Assembly: GCF_015209505.1 (NCBI RefSeq)
Contig: NZ_JADEYC010000005.1
Coordinates: 62,001 to 126,000 of the forward strand
Direction: 5' to 3'
Length of the DNA stretch: 64,000 nucleotides
DNA from: Saccharopolyspora montiporae
Lineage (GTDB): Bacteria > Actinomycetota > Actinomycetes > Mycobacteriales > Pseudonocardiaceae
A program made the position numbers and the translations under genes. The notes beneath the pieces were generated by a model. That model did not search any database. It was not told the origin of the DNA and saw only the letters and a program-made list of their open reading frames with translations. Below are positions 9,332-17,052 of this stretch, piece by piece. Each line of letters opens with the position of its first letter. The stretch's first letter is position 1.

Positions 9332-10561
9332 ATGGGCTGGGCACATGTGATCACGCGGGTCCTCGGCGAGGACATCCCGGTCGAGATCCGGGCGTTCGAC
9401 GGCAGTCGGACCGGTCCGCAGGGTTGCCCCTCACGCATCGAGATCAAGTCCCCGCTGGCGCTGGCGCACCTGGCGTCCTCGCCCGGTGAGCTCGGGCTCG
9501 CCCGCGCCTACGTCAGCGGTGCCATCGACGTGCACGGCGACATGTACGCGGCGCTGTCCGGGTTCGGCAGCGTCACGCTGCACGGGATCTCCCCGCAGTT
9601 GCGCCGCGAACTGGCCGTCAAGCTGCTCGGCCAGCGCCTGTGGTGGCCGGTGCGCGTACCCGACGTCGAGCACCGCCCGCACGGCTGGCGGCACTCCAAA
9701 GACCGGGACAGCGAAGTGATCTCGCACCACTACGACGTGTCGAACCGCTTCTACGAGTGGGTGCTCGGCCCGTCGATGGCCTACACCTGCGCCGTCTACC
9801 CGGAGCAGGACGCCTCGCTGGAACGGGCCCAGGAGGCCAAGCACGACCTGGTCGCGCGCAAACTCGGCCTGACCAGCGGGATGCGGCTGCTCGACATCGG
9901 CTGCGGCTGGGGCGGGATGGTCATGCACGCCGCCGAGCAGTACGGCGTGCGGGCGCTGGGCGTGACCCTGTCCCGCCGGCAGGCGCAGTGGGCGCAGAAG
10001 ACCATCGCCGAGCGCGGTCTGGCCGATCTGGCCGAGGTCCGCCACCTCGACTACCGCGATGTCGCCGAGACCGAGTTCGACGCGATCGCCTCGATCGGGC
10101 TGACCGAGCACATCGGGCAGTCCCAGCTGCCGGCGTACTTCTCGGCGCTGCATGACAAGCTGCGCCCGGGCGGGCGGCTGCTCAACCACTGCATCACCCG
10201 TCCCGACGGCAGCCACGGCAACCGCGCCGGGAAGTTCATCAGCCGCTACGTCTTCCCGGACGGTGAGCTGGAGCCGGTCGGTGAGCTGGTCTCGGTGATG
10301 AACGACCACGGGTTCGAGGTCCGCCACGAGGAGAACCTGCGCGAGCACTACGCGCTGACCCTGCGCGACTGGTGCCGCAACCTGGACGCCAACTGGTCGC
10401 GGGCGGTGCGTGAGGTGGGTCCGCAGCGCGCCCGGGTGTGGCGGCTGTACATGGCGGCCTGCCGGCTCGGGTTCGAACGCGACATGGTCCAGCTGCACCA
10501 GGTGCTCGGCGTGCGCCTGGCCGACACCGACGCCCGGATGCCGCTTCGCCCGGACTGGTGA
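9332..10561 (+). CDS. tmsB: SAM-dependent fatty acyl methyltransferase, CFA-synthase family (TmsB/BfaB type)
   Basis: Transfers a methylene group from S-adenosylmethionine to the double bond of a membrane-lipid acyl chain. 409 residues, as in cyclopropane-fatty-acyl-phospholipid synthases. Visible features are SHHYDVSNRFYEWVLG, the SAM-binding LLDIGCGWGG and the GLTEHIG region. With the flavin reductase just upstream, the product is more likely a 10-methyl fatty acid than a cyclopropane; a plain CFA synthase is the alternative. The ATG at 9332 has AGGAAGGGG 6 bases upstream. Another ATG at 9311 overlaps the upstream stop but has no ribosome-binding site of its own. Forms an operon with tmsA. 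Confidence 0.85.
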   Translation: MGWAHVITRVLGEDIPVEIRAFDGSRTGPQGCPSRIEIKSPLALAHLASSPGELGLARAYVSGAIDVHGDMYAALSGFGSVTLHGISPQLRRELAVKLLGQRLWWPVRVPDVEHRPHGWRHSKDRDSEVISHHYDVSNRFYEWVLGPSMAYTCAVYPEQDASLERAQEAKHDLVARKLGLTSGMRLLDIGCGWGGMVMHAAEQYGVRALGVTLSRRQAQWAQKTIAERGLADLAEVRHLDYRDVAETEFDAIASIGLTEHIGQSQLPAYFSALHDKLRPGGRLLNHCITRPDGSHGNRAGKFISRYVFPDGELEPVGELVSVMNDHGFEVRHEENLREHYALTLRDWCRNLDANWSRAVREVGPQRARVWRLYMAACRLGFERDMVQLHQVLGVRLADTDARMPLRPDW

Positions 10562-10641
10562 CGCGCGGTGCGATGAGTTCCGGCCCGGCCGGTGGTCTTC
10601 CCCTTCGTGCGGAATCGTCGACCGCGACGGAGGGAGAGGTC

Positions 10642-11115
10642 ATGGAACGGATCGCGGCAAAGATCGTGCCGTGCCTGTGGTACGACGGCCAAGCCGAACA
10701 GGCGGCCGAGCACTACACATCGATCTTCGAGGACTCGCGCATCGTGCAGGTGCAGTACACCGGCCAGACCGGGCCGGGCGAGCCGGGAACGGTGCTCGTG
10801 GTGCGCTTCCGGTTGGCCGGAACGGAATTCGTGGCGCTCAACGGCGGGCCGATGTTCCACTTCACCGAGGCCGTGTCGTTCCAGATCGCCTGCGACACGC
10901 AGGACGAGGTGGACCGGCTGTGGGAGAAGCTGGGTGAAGGCGGCGAATTCGGGCCGTGCGGGTGGCTCAAGGACAAGTTCGGCCTGTCCTGGCAAGTCAC
11001 CCCGGTCCGGTTGTTCGAGCTGCTCATCGACTCGGACGCCGACCGCGCCGATCGCGTCACCCGGGCGATGCTGGACATGGGCAAGCTCGACATCGCCACC
11101 CTGGAGAACGCCTGA
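10642..11115 (+). CDS. VOC-superfamily protein, PhnB-like
   Basis: 157-residue protein of the 3-demethylubiquinone-9 3-methyltransferase-like/PhnB group in the vicinal-oxygen-chelate fold. Family features are the start KIVPCLWYDGQAEQAAEHYT, the FVALNGGPMFHFTEAVSF segment and the GWLKDKFGLSWQVTP motif. The enzymatic role of this group is unproven. The ATG at 10642 has GGAGAGG upstream. It lies 80 bases after tmsB on the same strand but may be independent. Downstream lies decayed DNA. Confidence 0.88.
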   Translation: MERIAAKIVPCLWYDGQAEQAAEHYTSIFEDSRIVQVQYTGQTGPGEPGTVLVVRFRLAGTEFVALNGGPMFHFTEAVSFQIACDTQDEVDRLWEKLGEGGEFGPCGWLKDKFGLSWQVTPVRLFELLIDSDADRADRVTRAMLDMGKLDIATLENA

Positions 11116-11382
11116 CCGACCCGGGCGGGCTTCCTTGTGTCGGAGGAGCCGAGCCGTTCACCGTCACTGCCCGAGCGATGCTGAGCGCGATCAGAGCTCG
11201 ACTGCTCGCGCTCACCGACCGCAACGCGTGACGCCGACGTCGTCGCACTACGGCACCGCCGGGTGGTCGTGGCTTCCGCCGGGACGAGGGTGCGGCTGGG
11301 AGGTCCCGGGCGGGACGCTGTGGGGTGGCAGCCTGCTGCTGCTTCGCCGGAGCCGTACGGGATCCGCGCGGCTGGAGTGATC

Positions 11383-11601
11383 GGGGCGGAGACAACTGGA
11401 GTGTTCGCGTGGCTGATCAACATCGTCCTGCTGGGCAACGCCGTCGGCTCGACCATCGCCGGAACCCTGTTGCACCACGCCGGGTTGCACGCCTAGTTCG
11501 CCGCGCTGCCGATCAGCGCGCTGTTGGGATCGTTGGTGCTCCTGGCCGCCGCGGCGCTGCGCTGCGCTCGGTCTCGCGCGGGGAGTGAAACCGTGCACTG
11601 A
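11383..11601 (+). pseudogene. Remnant of an MFS transporter (C-terminal end)
   Basis: A stretch reading GVFAWLINIVLLGNAVGSTI followed by AGTLLHHAGLHA resembles the last membrane helices of a major-facilitator drug exporter. It is interrupted by TAG at 11494-11496, and the same frame continues with FAALPISALLGSLVLLAAAALR to TGA at 11599-11601. No intact upstream part exists between 11116 and 11380, so this is a decayed fragment with at least a 5' truncation and one nonsense change. The remaining DNA from 11116 to 11705 contains no other gene that I can support. Confidence 0.6.
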
Positions 11602-11705
11602 CCCGGTGGCGATGGTGCTCCCTCGCTGCGGGCCGCTGGATCGAAGCCGATCTCGCGGCGGCGTGCACGACGGGGGGAGGTCCGCGCAACGGCGACGACC
11701 GAGCG

Positions 11706-12401
11706 CTAACTCGGAGCTCCGGCTGCGTTGAGGACGTGCCGGGTCACCCGGTGGGCTTCGGCATCGAGTCGCTCGCGTGGAATCGGGGTCTCGCGAGGGG
11801 ATTCCGGCCGCATGTTGACCGAGTCGTAGCGGACGTCGACCGTGAGGTTGGCGCGGGAGGCGAGGACGCGGACCTCGTGTTCTTCGTGCACCGCCGCGGC
11901 CCGATCGCCGATCCCGGGAATCGCGGTCGGGTTCGACTTGTCGAAGTACCGGAAATCGTTATCGACGGACTCGAAGTCCGCACGGCCGTTCGTTCCGGAG
12001 TGGGCGGTGACTTCCACGGTCAAGTAGCTGTATCGACCCAGTGCGTCGGCTTGCTCGGTCGTCGGGTTCCATGCGCAGCTGAGCTGTTGCTCGTTGCCGA
12101 TCGAGGTGTCGTCGGTGTTCGGCTGTGCGGGCTGATTCGGCCCGAACATCCCGGCGATGGTCTCTTGCGGCACCGCTGTGCACGGGTCGGGCGCAGCGGT
12201 ATAGCTCGGCGCGGACGGAAACAGGCTCGGCCACTTCGGGAACAGGATCGCGATCATGCTAAGCGCGATCGAGGCTGCACATAACGAGATAACGGTGAAC
12301 AACACCCACCGCGGGAGCGACTTCTTCTCCGGAGGGCCACTATGCGGCGGCTGGTGATATCGATTCTGGGGCGGGGGTGGTGCGGGAGGGGGGAACGTCA
12401 A
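11706..12401 (-). CDS. Membrane-anchored DUF3558-like protein
   Basis: 231-residue protein with a Pro/Gln-rich cytoplasmic N-terminus (1-30), one membrane helix (about 32-54) and an extracytoplasmic domain. The DPCTAVPQETIAGMFG start and a second Cys about 35 residues later (LSCAWNP) match DUF3558, a family of actinobacterial surface lipoproteins, but there is no lipobox and anchoring is by the helix. Cys74 and Cys109 probably form a disulfide. The start is TTG at 12401: it overlaps the upstream TGA (TTGA) and has GGAGGT 8 bases before it. Function unknown. It is translationally coupled to the four-helix membrane protein upstream, which suggests a complex. Confidence 0.7.
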   Translation of the reverse strand: MTFPPPAPPPPQNRYHQPPHSGPPEKKSLPRWVLFTVISLCAASIALSMIAILFPKWPSLFPSAPSYTAAPDPCTAVPQETIAGMFGPNQPAQPNTDDTSIGNEQQLSCAWNPTTEQADALGRYSYLTVEVTAHSGTNGRADFESVDNDFRYFDKSNPTAIPGIGDRAAAVHEEHEVRVLASRANLTVDVRYDSVNMRPESPRETPIPRERLDAEAHRVTRHVLNAAGAPS

Positions 12402-12949
12402 CGCTGTGCACCTCCGTACTGCTGGACCAACTGGTCGGGCGGCTTGAGCAGGGGAATGCCGACGAGCATGTCGATCAGTGCCGTGGCGAACGGCACCCAC
12501 AACAGCGCGAAATACCCCAGGAATGCCGGTGTGAAGAACGCATCGGTACCGCGTGGCACGGAGAACAGCACCGCGATACCGGTGGGGACGATCGTCGCGA
12601 TCCAGAAGATGAGCAGCAGGCGTCGGCTTTGTCGAGCGTAGGTCACGTTGAGGTCCCCGGTTTTGACGTAATGCGGACCCTTGACCAGCGTGATCCCGGA
12701 GAATAGAGCGAAAAGGCTGGACAACAAGCCCATGATGACCGTGAAGATCATGATCGGATCGAACTTGAACGACAGCAGGAGGCCGAACGAGACGATCAGG
12801 ATACCGGCGATGACGGCCACGACGATCGACGGATGCCCGACCGCGCGGGACACGACGCGGATCCGCTGGGCAACCTCGGCTGAAATCGGCGCGAACTCCA
12901 GGTACATGGGGCGTTGGTGGCGCCGAGATGGGGGAGGTGTAGGAATCAT
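12398..12949 (-). CDS. Hypothetical four-helix membrane protein
   Basis: 183-residue integral membrane protein with hydrophobic helices at about 41-61, 65-87, 111-129 and 143-165; N- and C-termini are probably cytoplasmic. I do not recognise a family. The start could be ATG 12949 or the internal ATG 12907; neither has a strong ribosome-binding site. Its stop overlaps the TTG start of the DUF3558-like gene, so the two form an operon. The pair is flanked by decayed DNA on one side and a tandem repeat on the other, which fits an accessory locus. Confidence 0.7.
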   Translation of the reverse strand: MIPTPPPSRRHQRPMYLEFAPISAEVAQRIRVVSRAVGHPSIVVAVIAGILIVSFGLLLSFKFDPIMIFTVIMGLLSSLFALFSGITLVKGPHYVKTGDLNVTYARQSRRLLLIFWIATIVPTGIAVLFSVPRGTDAFFTPAFLGYFALLWVPFATALIDMLVGIPLLKPPDQLVQQYGGAQR

Positions 12950-13092
12950 TCGTTGATCCGCCAGTCAGTCATCTGGATCCTGCCTGCTGCGAGCCATCAG
13001 GCACTCTCCCGATTGCAGGTTCCGCGTCAGTCTGCCCGATGGCGTGGCCGTTTCGCGGTGTTGTTGGATGACTGGGGTGCGCAACACCGCTG

Positions 13093-13141
13093 TTCGGCAC
13101 TGCCGCATTTCGGCACGGCTGCATCTTGGCACCCGCTGCAT
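13093..13141. repeat. Three tandem ~16-bp imperfect repeats
   Basis: Units at 13093-13108, 13109-13124 and 13125-13141, each of the form (t/c)t(c/t)ggcac followed by about eight bases ending gcat (TTCGGCACTGCCGCAT, TTCGGCACGGCTGCAT and a diverged third copy). They lie in the gap between the convergently distant membrane-protein gene and the end of the lipase-maturation-factor gene. Inverted pieces (TGCCG/CGGCA) allow alternative hairpins. They may be a small interspersed repeat or a terminator-like element. Confidence 0.65.
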
Positions 13142-13159
13142 CGCGGGCCGTCCCGCCGG

Positions 13160-14581
13160 TCAGTCGCCGAGGTCGTGCGGGGTGGTGGGTGGGAGGTACT
13201 CGGTGACCTCGTCGCGCGCCCAAAAGGACCCCGTGGCGCGGTGTTCGGCTCGGGTGGTGAAGCGGTAGCGGTACAGCAGGGCGCGGACTTCGTCCGGAGC
13301 GCTGCCGGGGAACGGGTCGTGCCGCAGCAGGCGCAGCACCTGCCGGTCGCCGCGCAACAGGGCGCGCAGCAGTCCCGGTAGCCACGTGCGGCCGTAGCCG
13401 GGGGCCAGCGGGAGGAACCACATCGCCCAGTCCAGCCGCAGGTGGTACGGCGCGATCTGCGGCGGGCGCCGATGCGGATCGCCGGGCTTGGCGCGGAACC
13501 CGTACTCCTGCCACGGCTCGTCGCCGCGCCTGCCTTCCAGGACCACCTCGTAGCGGGTGCGGGACACCGAGCCGAACGCCCCGTAGGTGTTGACCAGGTG
13601 CAGCCGGTTGAAGCTGCGGTTCATCACCTGGCCGCGGCCGAGCATGTTGCGCACCGGCCAGTAGGACAGCACCACGACCGCCAGGCCCACCGCGAGCACC
13701 AGGATCGCGAACCAGGCGGGCGGATCCTGCAGCGGCGGGGGAGACGGGGTGACCGGCCCCAGCAGCCAGGAGCCCATCGTGGCGAAGGACAGCGTGATCG
13801 TCAGCAGGTTCAGCCAGGCGAAGTTGCCGGACAGCGCCAGCCAGCCCTGGGTGATCAGCACGACCAGCCCCGCGACACCCGCCACCGGTTGCGGGCCGAA
13901 CAGCGCGAAGGGCACCAGCAGCTGGGAGAAGTGGTTGGCCAGCACCTCCACCTGGTGCGCGCGCCCGGGCAGCAGGTGGAACCAGCGGCTCAGCGGCCCG
14001 GGCAGCGGCTGGGTCTCGTGGTGGTGGTGCAGCGCGGTGAGATCGCGCCAGCAGCTGTCCCCGCGGATCTTGATGAGCCCGGCGCCGAACTCCACTCGGA
14101 ACAGCAGCCAGCACAGCAGCCACAGCACCACCGCGGGCGGGGCGATGTGCGCGGGCCCGAGGAACACGGCGAGGAAACCGGCCTCCAGCAGCAGCGATTC
14201 CCACCCGAACGCGTACCAGATCTGCCCGACGTTGACGATCGACAGGTACAGCACCCACAGCAGCAGCCACCACAGCACCGATGCCCACAACGGCACCAGA
14301 TCAGCCGCGCCCACCAGCGCCAGCCCGCTGCCGACCACCCCGGTCCAGGCCACCGCGGAGAACGTGCGGTCGCTGTAGTGCAGGTGGAACAGGCTCGGTG
14401 AGCGCCGGGCCGGTACCCGGGCCAGGAAGCGCGGCACCGGGGTCATGCCCCGCTCGCCGAGCAGTGGCCGGAACTGCAGCGCAGCGACCAGGAACGCGGT
14501 CAGGTAGGCCAGCGCGAGCAGGTGCTGCACCGCGAAGCGCGCGGACCAGTAGTCCGGCGCCGACAACCACTCCAAGCCCAA
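13160..14581 (-). CDS. Lipase maturation factor family membrane protein
   Basis: 473-residue polytopic membrane protein related to vertebrate lipase maturation factor 1. Family features are the N-terminal SAPDYWSARF, repeated hydrophobic helices from residue 18 to about 320, and a soluble C-terminal half with VNTYGAFGSVSRTRYEVVLE and the PYHLRLDWAMWFLPLAPGY segment. In animals LMF1 helps lipoprotein lipase fold in the ER; the bacterial role is unknown, possibly folding or export of a secreted enzyme. The start is TTG at 14581, with AGGGACGG about 12 bases upstream. Diverges from the rRNA methyltransferase gene. Confidence 0.85.
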   Translation of the reverse strand: MGLEWLSAPDYWSARFAVQHLLALAYLTAFLVAALQFRPLLGERGMTPVPRFLARVPARRSPSLFHLHYSDRTFSAVAWTGVVGSGLALVGAADLVPLWASVLWWLLLWVLYLSIVNVGQIWYAFGWESLLLEAGFLAVFLGPAHIAPPAVVLWLLCWLLFRVEFGAGLIKIRGDSCWRDLTALHHHHETQPLPGPLSRWFHLLPGRAHQVEVLANHFSQLLVPFALFGPQPVAGVAGLVVLITQGWLALSGNFAWLNLLTITLSFATMGSWLLGPVTPSPPPLQDPPAWFAILVLAVGLAVVVLSYWPVRNMLGRGQVMNRSFNRLHLVNTYGAFGSVSRTRYEVVLEGRRGDEPWQEYGFRAKPGDPHRRPPQIAPYHLRLDWAMWFLPLAPGYGRTWLPGLLRALLRGDRQVLRLLRHDPFPGSAPDEVRALLYRYRFTTRAEHRATGSFWARDEVTEYLPPTTPHDLGD

Positions 14582-14649
14582 GGGTCTGCACCGTCCCTGC
14601 AGGTCGCGCGGCTAGAATTTCCTCCGATGCTGCGGTGCGGGAGGTGAGC

Positions 14650-15471
14650 GTGCGCGACGACGTGCAGGCATTGCTGGCCTGTCCGCACTGCGGGGGGTCG
14701 TTCACCTCCCGCCCGGCCGGGTTGCTCTGCTCGTCCGGGCACGCGTTCGACATCGCCCGCCAGGGTTATGTGTCGCTGCTGACCGGGGCGCGGCGCGCGG
14801 GCGACGGGGACACCGCGGCCATGGTCGCCGAACGGGCCCGGTTCTTGGAAGCCGGGCACTACGCGCCGATCTCGGCCGCGGTCGCCGAATCCGCGACCGG
14901 GACGGCGCTGCTGGACATCGGCGCCGGACCCGGTCACCACCTCGCCCGGGTGCTGGACGCGCTGCCCGGCTCGGTGGGGGTGGCGCTGGACGTGTCGAAG
15001 TACGCGGCCCGCCGGGCAGCCAAGGCGCACCCGGCGATCGGGTCCGCGGTGGCCGATGCCTGGCACGGGCTGCCGGTGCGCAGCGGGGCGATCTCGACGG
15101 TGTTGGACGTGTTCAGCCCGCGCAACGCCGCGGAGATGCACCGGGTGCTGCAGCCGGGCGGGCGGCTGGTGGTCGTCGTGCCCGGACCGGACCACCTCGC
15201 CGAGCTCGTGGCGCAGCTGGGCCTGCTCGGCGTGGACCGGCGCAAGCGGGAACGGCTGGACGAGCAGCTGGGCGAGCTGTTCGAGCCGGTTGCCGAACGC
15301 GAGGTCGGTTTCCGGATGCGGTTGGACCGGGACGCGGCGGCCGCGTTGGTGGGCATGGGCCCGAACGCGTTCCACGGCAGCGGGCAGGCCGCGCGCGAGC
15401 AGCTGGCCGCTGCCGCGGAGCCGGTCGAGGTCACCGCGGACGTGCGGGTGCACGTCTTCGCACGCCGCTGA
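14650..15471 (+). CDS. RlmA-like 23S rRNA (guanine-N1) methyltransferase
   Basis: Predicted SAM-dependent methyltransferase of the RlmA(I)/RlmA(II)-TlrB family, which modify G745 or G748 in helix 35 of 23S rRNA; the RlmA(II) form TlrB gives tylosin resistance. The 273-residue protein has an N-terminal zinc-binding site (CPHC near residue 12 and CSSGH about 18 later), the FDIARQGYVSLL linker and SAM motif LLDIGAGPGHH near 95. Which guanine is methylated cannot be read from the sequence. GTG 14650 has GGAGG 5 bases upstream; GTG 14644 is an alternative. A TAGAAT at 14613-14618 is a good -10 box. Ends 2 bases before the convergent dehydrogenase gene. Confidence 0.82.
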   Translation: MRDDVQALLACPHCGGSFTSRPAGLLCSSGHAFDIARQGYVSLLTGARRAGDGDTAAMVAERARFLEAGHYAPISAAVAESATGTALLDIGAGPGHHLARVLDALPGSVGVALDVSKYAARRAAKAHPAIGSAVADAWHGLPVRSGAISTVLDVFSPRNAAEMHRVLQPGGRLVVVVPGPDHLAELVAQLGLLGVDRRKRERLDEQLGELFEPVAEREVGFRMRLDRDAAAALVGMGPNAFHGSGQAAREQLAAAAEPVEVTADVRVHVFARR

Positions 15472-15473
15472 GC

Positions 15474-16934
15474 TCAGCCCGGCTGGTGCACCGTCTGCGG
15501 GATGTTCCACGGGTTGTCGTCGCGCAGCGGTTCGGGCAGCACTCCGGCGGGGGCGTTCTGGTAGGTCACCGGGCGCAGGAAGCGTTCGATCGAGGCGGTG
15601 CCCACCGAGGTGAATCGCGCGTCCGTGGTCGCGGGGTACGGCCCGCCGTGCTGCATCGCGGGTGAGACGGCCACTCCGGTCGGCCAGCCGTTGAACAGCA
15701 CCCGGCCGGCCCGTTCGCGCAACCGGCGCACCAGCCCGCCGACCAGCCCCGCTTCGTCGTCCTCGGCGTGCACGGTGGCGGTCAGGTTGCCCGCGAACGC
15801 CTCGGCGACCCGGTTGGCCTCCTGCGGGGAGTCGTATTCCACCACGATGGACAGCGGGCCGAACGCCTCCGCCAACAGGGCTTCGCGGTGTTCCAGCAGG
15901 GTGTCCACCGAAGCAGCCAGCAGGGTCGGGGACGGTCCGGCAGCGTCCCCGTCCACGAGGACCTGCACGCCCGGGACCTCGGTCGCCTCGCGCCTGCGCT
16001 GCTCGAAGCCCTCGTGCAGCCGTTCGTTGAGCATCGGGTGCGCCGCGGCGTCCCGGGCATGCCCGACCAGCGCCTCGCCGAGCCCGTGCCCGGCGGGCAG
16101 GAACAGCAGGCCCGGTTTGGTGCACAGCTGCCCGGCGTTGCCGCAGTAGGAGTTGACGTATCCGGATGCGATGTCGGCACCGCGGGCGCGCACCGCGCCG
16201 GGGGTGACGAACACCGGGTTGAGGCTGCCGAGCTCGCCGAAGAACGGGATGGGATCCGGTCGGGCCGCGGCGATGTCGTGCAGCGCCCGTCCCGCGGGCA
16301 CGGAACCGGTGAACGCGGCCGCGCGGATCCGCGGGTCCTGCAGCGCGTTCGAGCCGGTCTCGAAGCCGAACACCACGTCGAACGCGCCCTCCGGCGCACC
16401 GGCCGAGCGCAGTGCCTCCCCGACGATCTCCGCGGTGCGCTGTGACAACGCCGGATGGCCCGGGTGTGCTTTGACCAGCACCGGGCATCCGGCGGCCAGC
16501 GCAGCTGCGGTGTCACCGCCCGCCACCGAGAACGCGAACGGGAAGTTGCTGGCCGCGAACACCAGCACCGGCCCCAGCGGCAGCAGCATCCGGCGCAGGT
16601 CGGGTTTCGGGCCCAGCGGGAAGTCCGGGTCAGCGCGGTCCAGCACGACGTGCAGGAACTCGCCCGAATCGGCGGTTTCGGCGAACAACCGCAGCTGGAA
16701 GGTGGTGCGGGCGAGCTCGCCGGTCAAGCGCGCCTCGGAGAGGTTCGACTCGGCGCGGGCCAGGTCCACCAGTTCCGCGGCGGCCGCGTCGAGCGCGTCG
16801 GCGGCCGCGCGCAGCTGGCGGGCCCGTCCGGCGGGCGGCTGCGCGCACATCTCCTCGGCGGCCCGGTTCGCGCGCTGCAGCGCGGCGTCGAGTTCGGCTC
16901 CGGTCGTGTCCGGGATGGAGTCGGTGGCCGTCAC
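15474..16934 (-). CDS. Aldehyde dehydrogenase, 2-ketoglutarate semialdehyde dehydrogenase type
   Basis: 486-residue NADP-type aldehyde dehydrogenase. The closest family is alpha-ketoglutaric semialdehyde dehydrogenase (KGSADH), the last step of oxidative arabinose, glucarate or hydroxyproline breakdown. Visible are AASNFPFAFSVAGGDTAAAL, TGSVPAGRAL, the catalytic Glu in FFGELGSLNPVF and nucleophile Cys in GNAGQLCTKPG. GTG 16934 has AGGAGG 7 bases upstream. No sugar-acid dehydratase genes are nearby, so the substrate cannot be fixed from context. Convergent with the RlmA-like gene; a strong terminator at 17006-17036 isolates it from the fprA gene upstream. Confidence 0.85.
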   Translation of the reverse strand: MTATDSIPDTTGAELDAALQRANRAAEEMCAQPPAGRARQLRAAADALDAAAAELVDLARAESNLSEARLTGELARTTFQLRLFAETADSGEFLHVVLDRADPDFPLGPKPDLRRMLLPLGPVLVFAASNFPFAFSVAGGDTAAALAAGCPVLVKAHPGHPALSQRTAEIVGEALRSAGAPEGAFDVVFGFETGSNALQDPRIRAAAFTGSVPAGRALHDIAAARPDPIPFFGELGSLNPVFVTPGAVRARGADIASGYVNSYCGNAGQLCTKPGLLFLPAGHGLGEALVGHARDAAAHPMLNERLHEGFEQRRREATEVPGVQVLVDGDAAGPSPTLLAASVDTLLEHREALLAEAFGPLSIVVEYDSPQEANRVAEAFAGNLTATVHAEDDEAGLVGGLVRRLRERAGRVLFNGWPTGVAVSPAMQHGGPYPATTDARFTSVGTASIERFLRPVTYQNAPAGVLPEPLRDDNPWNIPQTVHQPG

Positions 16935-17005
16935 GTGGGTTCCTCCTGCCGGGCGCTGATCGATACCCGCCACGGTAGTACCTGTCACAACCGCGCCCGC
17001 GCGCA

Positions 17006-17036
17006 CGAACGCCCCCGGACCTGCCGGGGGCGTTCG
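17006..17036 (-). terminator. Strong terminator hairpin after fprA
   Basis: Perfect 13-bp stem, CGAACGCCCCCGG and its complement, with a 5-base loop, placed 17 bases beyond the fprA stop. One of the strongest hairpins in the window. Confidence 0.85.
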
Positions 17037-17052
17037 GGGTGTTTCGAGCAGG

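Noticed and set aside
14650..16934. RlmA-like methyltransferase plus dehydrogenase as part of an antibiotic gene cluster
   Set aside because: No biosynthetic genes are nearby, and RlmA homologues are also ordinary housekeeping enzymes.
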